Positions 20,200 through 29,155 of a stretch of DNA of 64,000 bases are shown here, piece by piece. The translations under genes and the position numbers were made by a program. Position 1 is the first letter of the stretch, and the number at the start of each line of letters is the position of its first letter. This DNA is from Aromatoleum diolicum (GTDB taxonomy: Bacteria; Pseudomonadota; Gammaproteobacteria; Burkholderiales; Rhodocyclaceae): NCBI RefSeq assembly GCF_012910955.1, contig NZ_WTVQ01000002.1:160518-224517 (forward strand), read 5' to 3'. The notes under the pieces were generated by a model. It was given only the letters and a program-made list of their open reading frames with translations, was not told where the DNA came from and ran no database searches.

Positions 20200-20233
20200 G
20201 TTCCGCTTTGGAGCAGGTGCTCCAGAATGGAAC
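20200..20233. promoter_or_regulatory. 34-bp dyad, putative enhancer site A
   Basis: GTTCC-N4-TGGAGCA-N2-TGCTCCA-N4-GGAAC is perfectly symmetrical in all defined positions. The same layout recurs at 26937-26970. It lies between convergent genes, an unusual place for an enhancer. Confidence 0.65.
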
Positions 20234-20246
20234 ACCTTTCATTGCT

Positions 20247-20287
20247 CGGGCGATCTGCGGGGAGTTTTCACTGCTGCAGATCGCCCG
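20247..20287. repeat. 12-bp inverted repeat in convergent intergenic region
   Basis: Arms CGGGCGATCTGC and GCAGATCGCCCG are separated by 17 bases. There is no T-run, so it may be a protein-binding dyad or a weak bidirectional terminator. Confidence 0.6.
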
Positions 20288-20324
20288 CGGCGCGGGGGCG
20301 CAGGCAGTCCCGGACACACACCGC

Positions 20325-21137
20325 TCATGCAGGCTTGCCGCCGGCACGTTTCAGCATTCCGCGCTGGGGGTCGTAGCCGCGCACCGCGAGGCTAAAGAAC
20401 ACCGCAAGGCAGCCGGCGACGATTAGGAGCGACACGCCCGCGAACTGGCCATACAGCGCGAAGCGGATCGCCTCCACGGCGTGCGTGAAGGGGTTCCACT
20501 GCGCGACGAGATGGATCACCGCGGCGCCGGACTCTTCCAGCTTCCACAGCGGATACAGCGCGGGCGAAATGAAGAACATCGGGAAGATGACGAAATTCAT
20601 CGTGCCGGCGAAGTTCTCCAGCTGGCGCACATGCACCGACAGCAGCAGGCCGAGTGCGCCCAGCATCATGCCGGCGAGCACCACCACCGGCAGCGCGTAC
20701 AGCCAGCCGCTCCAGGGCACGTCGACGCCGAACAGCGCGGCAATCACGAGAAAGACATAGGCCTGCAGCACCGACAGCAGGGTGCCGGCGAGCAGCTTCG
20801 CGAACAGCAGGAAGGAGCGCGGCAGCGGTGCAGTGAGCAGCAGGCGCATCATGCCCATTTCGCGGTCGTACACCATCGCCAGCGATGACTGCATGCCGTT
20901 GAACAGCAGCACCATGCCGAGCAGGCCGGGCACGATGTACACCTGATACGGGATATAGGTGTCGTAGGGCGGGATGATCGACACGCCGAACACGTTCTGG
21001 AAACCGGCGGCGAACACCACCAGCCACAGCAGCGGCCGCACCAGCGCGGAGGCGAAGCGCCCGCCCTGGCGGACGAATTTGGCGACCTCGCGGCCGGCGA
21101 TGGCCTGCAGCGCGAGCAAGGCGTGTTGCAGTCTCAT
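20325..21137 (-). CDS. ABC-2 type transporter permease, PQQ-alcohol-dehydrogenase associated (PedC-like)
   Basis: A 270-residue inner-membrane exporter permease with about six hydrophobic helices and the ABC-2 pattern GMQSSLAMVYDREMGMMRLLLTAPLPRSFLLFAKLLAGT. It ends a seven-gene minus-strand operon and should pair with the Ccm/Nod-type ATPase at 23430-24227. This class of permease sits beside quinoprotein alcohol dehydrogenases in many proteobacteria; the transported compound is not established. Start 21137 is the Met that begins MRLQHALLALQAIAGREV. Confidence 0.88.
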   Translation of the reverse strand: MRLQHALLALQAIAGREVAKFVRQGGRFASALVRPLLWLVVFAAGFQNVFGVSIIPPYDTYIPYQVYIVPGLLGMVLLFNGMQSSLAMVYDREMGMMRLLLTAPLPRSFLLFAKLLAGTLLSVLQAYVFLVIAALFGVDVPWSGWLYALPVVVLAGMMLGALGLLLSVHVRQLENFAGTMNFVIFPMFFISPALYPLWKLEESGAAVIHLVAQWNPFTHAVEAIRFALYGQFAGVSLLIVAGCLAVFFSLAVRGYDPQRGMLKRAGGKPA

Positions 21138-21163
21138 GAAGGGGTCCGGGGTGTCGGACGCCC

Positions 21164-22399
21164 TCAGAACGCGCAGCGGCTGTCGCGCTGGTCGAATCCG
21201 AGGGTATCCAGGTTGTTGGTCGGATGCAGGAAACCCGCGATCGGCGCGCGTTCGATGACCGCGTTGTGGGTTGCGAGCAGGACTGGCTGGCGCAGCTGGT
21301 TGTCCCACGCGCGGAAGCCGAGACGGTTGCCCTTGAAGCCGTCGAGCGTGATCTCCTCGCCCTTGAGGTACTTGGCCAGCGCGGCGAAGGGCGCGTTCTG
21401 CGTGCGCACGACGGCTTCAACGACCGCCTTGACGGCCATCCACGCGGCCCAGTCGGGGTCGGCCATCTTGCGAGCGGCGTGTTTTTCGAGGCGGGCGTTG
21501 AGCTGCGGCGCGCCATGGCGCTCCCACGCCCACGACCATGCGGCCGCGGCGAGGCCTTCGGCGCCGACGACCGGGCGCGATCGCACGGTCCGGTAGGGCA
21601 CGCTGCGGGCGAATTCGCCGTCGCTGTCCGCGACGAAAACAACGTCGTGATCAGCACCGGCCGTCAGCAGGGCGACGTTGCCCTGGTCGCGCTGGCGCGG
21701 GTCGTTGCTGAGCACGAAGGGCTTGCGCTCGGCGATCTTCAAACCGAAACGCTTCGCCGCGCGCTCGAAGGCATCCGCTTGCAGGCGGTCTTCGGGGCGC
21801 GGCCCTTCGAGCAGCAGCACCGAGCGCCACTTCTTCGACACCAGGAACTGGGCCAGCGCATCCGCCCGCATCGCGTCGTTCGGCAGCGTGTGCAGCAGGT
21901 TGGGCTGGCACTGCGCCTGGCGCAGCGCGTCGTCGGGCGCCGAAACGTTGAATAGCAGCAGTTCGCGACCGCGTGCCGCCTTGGACACTTCAGCCACGAC
22001 CGCGCCGGGCGCGTCGATCAGGAAAAAGCGCACGCCGTCCTTGTTGAGGCGTTCGACCGCCGCGACCAGCGCCTTCGCGTCCGCGCCCGATGCACGCTCG
22101 AGCGCGAATTCGACACCGATCGCCTGGCCGACGAAACGCGCCTCGCGCAGCGCCACTTCTGCGCCGGCAAAGGGTCGCCCGAGCGGCTGCGCGAGTCCGC
22201 GGAAGAACAGGCGCGTCTCATCGTAGCGGCCATCCGGGTCAAGCTCCAGATGGACGATGCGCACCGTCGTCGTCGCCGCCGCAACCGGCGTTGCCAACGA
22301 CAGCGCGGCGACCATGCCCAGAGCGAAGCGCAGGAATAGTTTCATGCAGGCATGCATTGCGCAGGGTCCTGTCTTCGTCGATCGCAGCGCGGTATTCAT
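21164..22399 (-). CDS. ABC substrate-binding protein, PQQ-dependent catabolism associated
   Basis: An exported binding protein with the branched-chain amino-acid (Leu/Ile/Val) receptor fold, of the subtype found with PQQ-dependent alcohol catabolism. A signal peptide (MKLFLRFALGMVAALSLATP) begins at Met 22345. Alternative starts are 22357 (AGGA upstream) and 22399, whose A is shared with the preceding stop (TGATG coupling). I list the longest; the shorter ones give a more usual leader. Repeated mentions of loss or stress-type ligands in this family are unproven. Confidence 0.83.
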   Translation of the reverse strand: MNTALRSTKTGPCAMHACMKLFLRFALGMVAALSLATPVAAATTTVRIVHLELDPDGRYDETRLFFRGLAQPLGRPFAGAEVALREARFVGQAIGVEFALERASGADAKALVAAVERLNKDGVRFFLIDAPGAVVAEVSKAARGRELLLFNVSAPDDALRQAQCQPNLLHTLPNDAMRADALAQFLVSKKWRSVLLLEGPRPEDRLQADAFERAAKRFGLKIAERKPFVLSNDPRQRDQGNVALLTAGADHDVVFVADSDGEFARSVPYRTVRSRPVVGAEGLAAAAWSWAWERHGAPQLNARLEKHAARKMADPDWAAWMAVKAVVEAVVRTQNAPFAALAKYLKGEEITLDGFKGNRLGFRAWDNQLRQPVLLATHNAVIERAPIAGFLHPTNNLDTLGFDQRDSRCAF

Positions 22400-23388
22400 C
22401 AGTCGTCGATCACCACGGTGTGCGGCACGCGCCCGACCGGCACCGAACGCAGCACCTTGCGGCTGCGCGCATCGACAATCGAAATGTCGTCGGACAGGCC
22501 GTTGGCGACGAACAGCAGGCTCTCGTCACGATTGAGCGTCGCGCCCCATGCACGGTTGCCGACGAGCACGTAATCCTGCACCTTGCGGCTGGCCACATCG
22601 ACGACGGCGACGTGATTGGCGCGGCCGAGCGTGACGAAGGCGGTCTTGCCGTCGCGCGTCATGGCGATGCCGACCGGCGTGACGTCGTCGGCGCGGAAGC
22701 CCTTCGGCGTGAAGGTCACCTTCGCCTTCACCTTGTTGCTCACCCCATCGAGTACCGTCACCTGCCCGCCCAGTTCGCTGGTGACCCACACTTCGCCACC
22801 GTCAGGCGTCATCGCAAAGCGCCGCGGGCGATTGGCGACGACGACGTTGGCGAGGATCTTGTTGGTCGCGGTGTCGATGACGTGCACCATGTTTGCGACC
22901 TCGGATGTCGCATACAGGCGCTTGCCGTCCGGGCTGAGCCGCACGCCTTCGGGCTCCTCGCCGACCTCGATCTGCGCGAGCGGCTTGCGGCTGGCGACGT
23001 CGATCACCGAGACCTGCGCGTCCTCTTCATTGGAGACGTATAAGCGCTTGCCGTCAGGCGAGAGATCGAACATCTCCGGATCCTCGCCGACTGGGATGCT
23101 GTGCGTGAGCTTGAGCTGGGCGATGTCGATGACGTCGACGCGGTTGCCCTTGCTCGCGATCACATACAAGGCCATGCGGTCCGGGCTCAGGCGCATGTCG
23201 CGCGGACGCTGCCCGGTGGCGATGGTCTTCACGACCTGCCAGGTCTTGCTATCGAGCACGGTGACCGCGTGGTCGTTCTCGCTGCTGACGAACACGTAGC
23301 CGGTGTCCTTCGCTGCGGCAGCGCCCGCCGCAAGGACGACGGACAGGGCCAGCGCGTGCAGTGCGGCGGTGCTTCTCGAACGAATCAC
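22399..23388 (-). CDS. periplasmic YVTN/cytochrome-D1-like beta-propeller, PQQ-ABC associated
   Basis: A 329-residue exported protein built of about seven repeats of a propeller blade (GYVFVSSENDHAVTVLDSKT; RLYVSNEEDAQVSVIDVASR; KTAFVTLGRANHVAVVDVAS). The leader ends AAGAAAA-KD. Start is GTG 23388 with AGGAGG six bases upstream, making a 329-residue product. This family accompanies PQQ-dependent alcohol oxidation clusters; despite the name it carries no heme motif. Its role is unknown, perhaps binding or scaffolding. It is translationally joined to the next gene (shared A). Confidence 0.9.
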   Translation of the reverse strand: MIRSRSTAALHALALSVVLAAGAAAAKDTGYVFVSSENDHAVTVLDSKTWQVVKTIATGQRPRDMRLSPDRMALYVIASKGNRVDVIDIAQLKLTHSIPVGEDPEMFDLSPDGKRLYVSNEEDAQVSVIDVASRKPLAQIEVGEEPEGVRLSPDGKRLYATSEVANMVHVIDTATNKILANVVVANRPRRFAMTPDGGEVWVTSELGGQVTVLDGVSNKVKAKVTFTPKGFRADDVTPVGIAMTRDGKTAFVTLGRANHVAVVDVASRKVQDYVLVGNRAWGATLNRDESLLFVANGLSDDISIVDARSRKVLRSVPVGRVPHTVVIDD

Positions 23389-23429
23389 GGATTGCCTCCT
23401 GTCGGGTTGTTCAAGGGTATCGTGGGGAC

Positions 23430-24227
23430 TCAGGCGACGGTATCGCCGGTCATTTTCAGGAAGGCTTCGGCCAGTGTCGCGGTGCCGGCAGCCTCGGCGA
23501 GGTTCTGCGGCCGGCCCTGGGCGAGGATGCGCCCTTGGTGCAGCACGATGACGCGATCGGCGGCCTCGGCTTCGTCGACCAGATGCGTCGCCCACAGCAC
23601 GCCGACGCCGCGCGCGCGCAGCGCCAGCACCTCGTCGAGCAACTGGCGGCGCGAGGCCGGGTCGAGACCGACGGTGGCCTCGTCCATCAGCAGCACCGCC
23701 GGCTCATGCACCAGCGCGCGTGCCAGTTCCACCTTGCGACGGTTGCCACCGCTCAGTTCGCGCACCGGATCGCCCGCGCGCTCCGAAAGCCCCAGGCGCT
23801 GCAGCGCGTCCGCGATGCGTTCGCGTGCGCGGCGTCCGCCGAGACCGTGCAGACTGGCGTGAAACTTCAGATTGGCGGCGACGCCGAGATCGAGGTCCAG
23901 CGTGCTCTGCTGGAAGACGACGCCGATGCCGGCCAGCGCTGCGACCGAATTGTGGCGGATGTCATGGCCGCACACCGAGAGGCTTCCGTCGTCAGCATTG
24001 AACAAGCCAGTGAGCAGCTGGAACAGGGTGCTCTTGCCGGCGCCGTTGGGGCCCAGCAAGGCGACGAATTCGCCGCGCGCCACATCCAGACTGACGCCGC
24101 GCAAGGCTTCGCGCGGGCCGTAGGACTTGCGCACGTCACGCAGACTCAGCAGGGGCTCCGCATGGGGCGGCGGAGTTATGGAATCGGCCATCGATTCGGC
24201 GCTCCAAGCGGTGATCAAATCAGTCAT
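23430..24227 (-). CDS. ABC transporter ATPase, PQQ-alcohol-dehydrogenase associated
   Basis: A 265-residue ABC ATPase of the drug/NodI-type export subfamily. Walker A is GPNGAGKST, the signature is LSGGNRRKVELARAL and the Walker B is VLLMDEATVGLD. It should energise the ABC-2 permease two genes downstream. Start 24227 overlaps the previous ATPase gene by eight bases, but a later Met (MADSITPPPH, residue 13) is possible. Export of a toxic alcohol or aldehyde, or of a cofactor precursor, is speculation. Confidence 0.9.
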   Translation of the reverse strand: MTDLITAWSAESMADSITPPPHAEPLLSLRDVRKSYGPREALRGVSLDVARGEFVALLGPNGAGKSTLFQLLTGLFNADDGSLSVCGHDIRHNSVAALAGIGVVFQQSTLDLDLGVAANLKFHASLHGLGGRRARERIADALQRLGLSERAGDPVRELSGGNRRKVELARALVHEPAVLLMDEATVGLDPASRRQLLDEVLALRARGVGVLWATHLVDEAEAADRVIVLHQGRILAQGRPQNLAEAAGTATLAEAFLKMTGDTVA

Positions 24228-24993
24228 CGGCACTTCCGTCGCTGCCCGTGCCGGCCGTCGCGAGCCCGGCCAGCAACTCCGGGTGCTGCGCAAGAAGGCT
24301 CGCCTGCAGCGCCTGCACCGTGGCGTCGTCGGGCATGCGCGGACGCGGCAGCGCGAGCGGATACTCAAGCACCACGCGCCCCGGCGCCGCGGACAGGAAA
24401 CACACCCGGTCGGCCAGCGACAGTGCTTCGCGCAGGTCATGGGTGACGAACAGCACCGTGCAGCGGCAACGCTGCCACAGTTCGACCAGCATCGCACGCA
24501 GGCGGTTGGCGGTGGGCACGTCGAGCGAGACGAAGGGTTCGTCCATCAGCAGCAGCTTCGGCTCGATGACGAAGGCGCGGGCGAGCGCGACGCGGCGCTG
24601 CATGCCGCCGGACAGCCGCCCGGGAAAGGCGTCCATGACTTCGCCCAGGCCCATCGCACCCAGCAGGTCACGGGCGCGCCGCTGCGCTGCGTCGGATTGG
24701 CCGGCGACCAGCAGCACGTTATCCAGCACCGTGAGCCAGGGCATCAGGCGCGGCTCCTGGAACATGAAGCCGATGCCGTGTTCGGGGGCTGCGCCGCCGA
24801 GGCTGACACGTCCGTCGACATCGCGGTCGAGCCCGCCGACGACATTCAGCAGCGTGCTCTTGCCGCAGCCGGACGGGCCGACCACGCAGACGAATTCGCC
24901 CGGCGCCGCGTTCAGCGCGAGCCCGGACAGGGCCAGGTGCGGCTGACCGCCGCGGTCAGGATAGGATTTTCGCCGGATTGCGATCTCAAGCAT
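24220..24993 (-). CDS. ABC transporter ATPase, nitrate/taurine (NitT/TauT) type
   Basis: A 257-residue ABC import ATPase. Walker A is GPSGCGKST, the signature is LSGGMQRRVALARAF and the Walker B is LLLMDEPFVSLD, with THDLREALSLADRV. The NitT/TauT type pairs with the permease immediately upstream (5-base gap) and the NMT1-like binding protein before it. So this operon holds a complete importer followed by parts of an exporter. The substrate is unknown. Confidence 0.9.
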   Translation of the reverse strand: MLEIAIRRKSYPDRGGQPHLALSGLALNAAPGEFVCVVGPSGCGKSTLLNVVGGLDRDVDGRVSLGGAAPEHGIGFMFQEPRLMPWLTVLDNVLLVAGQSDAAQRRARDLLGAMGLGEVMDAFPGRLSGGMQRRVALARAFVIEPKLLLMDEPFVSLDVPTANRLRAMLVELWQRCRCTVLFVTHDLREALSLADRVCFLSAAPGRVVLEYPLALPRPRMPDDATVQALQASLLAQHPELLAGLATAGTGSDGSADD

Positions 24994-24998
24994 GCCGT

Positions 24999-25757
24999 TT
25001 ACCCCCGCCACCGCGTCAGGCGCCGCTCCAGCGGCCGCAACGCGGCCGCCTCCACGATCAGCACAATGGCGGCGAAAACCAGCGTGTAGGCGAGGATGCC
25101 GGCGATATCGAAGAACTGGAAGAACATGTTGAGCTGGAAACCGATGCCGTTGCTGCGACCGAGCAGTTCGACCACCAGCACGATCTTCCAGATCAGCGAC
25201 AGCCCGGAGCGCGCCGCCGCCATCAGGTAGGGGTAGAGCTGCGGCAGATAGACGCGCGTCAACGTACGCCAGCGCGGCAGGCGGTAGGCGTGCGCGACCT
25301 GCATCAGATTGCGGTCGATGGCGCGCGCCCCTTCGCGCACGGTCACCACCACGGTGGGAATCTTGTTCACCGCCACGGCGAAAATTGCAGCCGCATCGTT
25401 GAGGCCGAACCATACGTAGCACAGGATGATCGTCACCAGCGCCGGGATGTTGAGCCCGAGCACCAGCCAGCCATCGAGCAGGAGGTCGAGCTGCCGCCAG
25501 CGGCCCATCGCGATGCCGATCGCGGTGCCGATCGCCATCGCCAGCAGGAAGCTGACCACGACGCGCGCCAGCGTGATGGCGAGATGCCAGGGCAGCGCGA
25601 GCGACACGGTTTCATCGACGACGCGCCCGAACACCACCGCCGGAGCCGGGAGGCTGGTGCTCTGCAGCAGCCACGCTAGGAACTGCCACAGCGCGAGGAA
25701 ACCGAGCAGCGACGCGAGACGCACCCAGCCATCGCCGCGCGGGAACAGCGGTTTCAT
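24999..25757 (-). CDS. ABC transporter permease, NitT/TauT type
   Basis: A 252-residue inner-membrane permease with about six helices and the conserved loop RSGLSLIWKIVLVVELLGRSNGIG. It belongs with the ATPase after it and the binding protein before it. Start 25757 (GGGAGGG upstream) gives the usual N terminus. An alternative start at 25820 shares its A with the preceding TAA stop (TAATG) and would add 21 residues. Confidence 0.88.
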   Translation of the reverse strand: MKPLFPRGDGWVRLASLLGFLALWQFLAWLLQSTSLPAPAVVFGRVVDETVSLALPWHLAITLARVVVSFLLAMAIGTAIGIAMGRWRQLDLLLDGWLVLGLNIPALVTIILCYVWFGLNDAAAIFAVAVNKIPTVVVTVREGARAIDRNLMQVAHAYRLPRWRTLTRVYLPQLYPYLMAAARSGLSLIWKIVLVVELLGRSNGIGFQLNMFFQFFDIAGILAYTLVFAAIVLIVEAAALRPLERRLTRWRG

Positions 25758-25819
25758 CCGCCCTCCCTTGCGCAGCGAAGACGAGGGCAACACGGCCGTG
25801 TCATCCGCGCCGCCTTTCA

Positions 25820-26812
25820 TTACCGTGCGCCACCCGGGTGCCAGAAGGTTCCGGCCGGCAGCGCCGTTGCCGGCCCAACCAGTTCCGCGCCACCTTCCGC
25901 GGCCAGGATACCGAAGACGCGACCTGCGGTGCGTTCGGCCTGCGCACTGTCCGTACCCGGAATCCCGGCACGGAAACCCTGCCGCAGCGCCGCCAGCGTC
26001 GCATCGTCCTCGGCGCGCGTGAGCGGACGCAGATCCTCCCACACCGCATCGGACTCCAGCATCAGCTGCTTGGCCTTCGCCGAGGCGCGCAGGAAACCTT
26101 CGATCGCGGCGCGGTTGCGCCCGGCCCATTCCTCGCGGAACACCCAGCCGACCATCGGTAGTTCGCCCTCGACGCCCAGCGCGCGCAGGATGTCGTCGAG
26201 ATTGACCAGTTCGCGCATGCCGGCCGCACGCAGGCGCGCGGCGTAATGCCAGAAGTTCAGCACTGCCGGCAGTTCGCCCTTGAGCATCAAGGCATTGAGC
26301 AGCGGCGGCGCGCCGAAATCCGGCTTCACGAGCCGTGCGGCATCCTCGCCAATGGTCTTGCGCGAATAGGCACGCAGCAACAGCCAGCTCTTGTCCAGCG
26401 CCCCGCCCGCAACACCCAGACGCATGCCGCGCAGATCCGCGAGCGTTTGCACGCCCGCATCGGGCCGCACCATGACGCCGCCGATCGCCCGCGAATAAGG
26501 CACGAAGGCGAAATCGCGCCCCTCGGCACGCTGGCGCGCGACCCAGATCCAGTCATTGACGATGACATCGACGGCACCGCCCTGCAGCGCGACATTGGCG
26601 GCATCCTTCAACGCCAACGGCACGACCTCGAAACGCACGCCTTCGCGCTCGGCGAGCCCCATGCGTTTCATCACGTCGAGTTCCCAGCTCACCGTGCCGT
26701 ATTGCAGCACGCCGATGCGGATCGTCGGCAAGTCGGCAGCACCGGCCGGGGCGATCAGGCAGGCGAGCAGCGCGACAGCTATCAGCCATGCTCGCGCGAG
26801 AGGATGGAACAT
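25820..26812 (-). CDS. ABC substrate-binding protein, NMT1/SsuA-like
   Basis: A 330-residue periplasmic binding protein. The signal peptide ends APAGA-AD. The family pattern is clear: IRIGVLQYGTVSWELDVMKRMGLAE, GAVDVIVNDWIWVARQRAEG, LADLRGMRLGVAGGALDKSW. It is first in a seven-gene minus-strand operon ending at 20325. Binding proteins of this type take up sulfonates, nitrate or thiamine-like bases; here the ligand is unknown but the operon is tied to PQQ-alcohol metabolism. A sigma-54 like promoter and dyad B lie upstream. Confidence 0.9.
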   Translation of the reverse strand: MFHPLARAWLIAVALLACLIAPAGAADLPTIRIGVLQYGTVSWELDVMKRMGLAEREGVRFEVVPLALKDAANVALQGGAVDVIVNDWIWVARQRAEGRDFAFVPYSRAIGGVMVRPDAGVQTLADLRGMRLGVAGGALDKSWLLLRAYSRKTIGEDAARLVKPDFGAPPLLNALMLKGELPAVLNFWHYAARLRAAGMRELVNLDDILRALGVEGELPMVGWVFREEWAGRNRAAIEGFLRASAKAKQLMLESDAVWEDLRPLTRAEDDATLAALRQGFRAGIPGTDSAQAERTAGRVFGILAAEGGAELVGPATALPAGTFWHPGGAR

Positions 26813-26878
26813 TTCCTGTCTCCATGATTCTTGTTTAATCACCCGCGGGATCGAGCCCACAGGCGTGTGATTCTGCTA

Positions 26879-26894
26879 TGCACGATCTGGTCCA
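26879..26894 (-). promoter_or_regulatory. candidate sigma-54 promoter of the ABC operon
   Basis: On the minus strand, TGGACC-AGATC-GTGCA keeps GG and GC at the right spacing but departs from consensus at three positions. It sits 67 bases before the start codon and about 43 bases from dyad B. Confidence 0.5.
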
Positions 26895-26936
26895 GGTGTC
26901 TCGATGCCCTGGCGGACATCGGCGGCCGCCCCGACC

Positions 26937-26970
26937 GTCCCGCTTTGGAGCAACTGCTCCATTTTGGAAC
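26937..26970. promoter_or_regulatory. 34-bp dyad, putative enhancer site B
   Basis: GTCCC-N4-TGGAGCA-N2-TGCTCCA-N4-GGAAC has the same arms and spacing as site A with one changed base. It is placed upstream of a sigma-54 like promoter, as expected of an activator binding site. Confidence 0.75.
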
Positions 26971-27119
26971 ACCCCGAAACCACGTGCTCGCTCCTCCATG
27001 CGTGCGACACGCGCTATCAAGGATAGTGCATTGCCCCTTGCGCTGCGCTTGCGCGTTCGGCCTGCTCATCGTCGCTGCCGTGAAGCCCACGCTGCCGGCG
27101 TGATCGCGACTGGTTCCGG

Positions 27120-27148
27120 AAAAAAAACGGGCGGCTGGAGCCGCCCGT
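27120..27148 (-). terminator. rho-independent terminator of the aldehyde dehydrogenase gene
   Basis: On the minus strand, ACGGGCGGCT and AGCCGCCCGT form a 10-bp stem with a 2-base loop followed by eight T. It lies about 140 bases after the aldehyde dehydrogenase stop. Confidence 0.9.
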
Positions 27149-27245
27149 GAACTCTTCCGCTCGTGGAGGGAGGAGAGAGGGAGAGAAGAACACTTCACAA
27201 CGCAGGGCCCCGGACGCCCGCAGCGCGCGCGCCCGGGAACACCGC

Positions 27246-27286
27246 CGCGCTCAGAAGAAGCCGAGCGCGAGGACCTGGTAACGCGC

Positions 27287-27305
<19 letters not shown>
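27246..27305. repeat. 24-bp tandem duplication at the 3' end of the aldehyde dehydrogenase gene
   Basis: Copies at 27246-27269 and 27282-27305 differ by one base. The gene-proximal copy encodes the last residues ALGFF and the stop; the distal copy again reads LALGFF then stop in the matching frame. Confidence 0.8.
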
Positions 27306-28807
<1,502 letters not shown>

Positions 28808-28857
28808 GAACTCGTCTCCAGAAGTTGATTGATACGCTGTTGCGTCGCAATCTCTTT

Positions 28858-28873
28858 CGCAGGTGGCGTGCCA
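28858..28873 (-). promoter_or_regulatory. sigma-54 promoter of the aldehyde dehydrogenase gene
   Basis: On the minus strand, TGGCAC-GCCAC-CTGCG matches the -24/-12 consensus with one change in the -12 box and exact spacing. It lies about 50 bases before the start codon. The rest of the 348-base gap to 29155 shows no gene. Confidence 0.8.
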
Positions 28874-29155
28874 GCCTGCCGCCGGCGCCGGCATTTCGAC
28901 GTTTTTCCTTTGCGCAGCAATTACTTGAAAGGCTTATCCATGCATGATCTGTGGTTATCGAGATGAGCACCTGCGCCGCCGCGGGCTGTTCAACAAAGAC
29001 ACAAGTGTTCCGATGCGACGCACCATGAACTCCCCGGTGCGCACGGCCAGATGCGCGCATGCTTGCGCTTGAAGGCCGTTTCGCCAGCGGCACCGCCACC
29101 GGCAGCCCGCCGCCTTCAAACAAACGGAATGATTTGTGCTTCATGGATCGCCATA

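Noticed and set aside
29007..29023. GTTCCGATGCGACGCA as a further copy of the shared half-site upstream of the aldehyde dehydrogenase
   Set aside because: Only about 11 of 16 positions match and there is no dyad partner.
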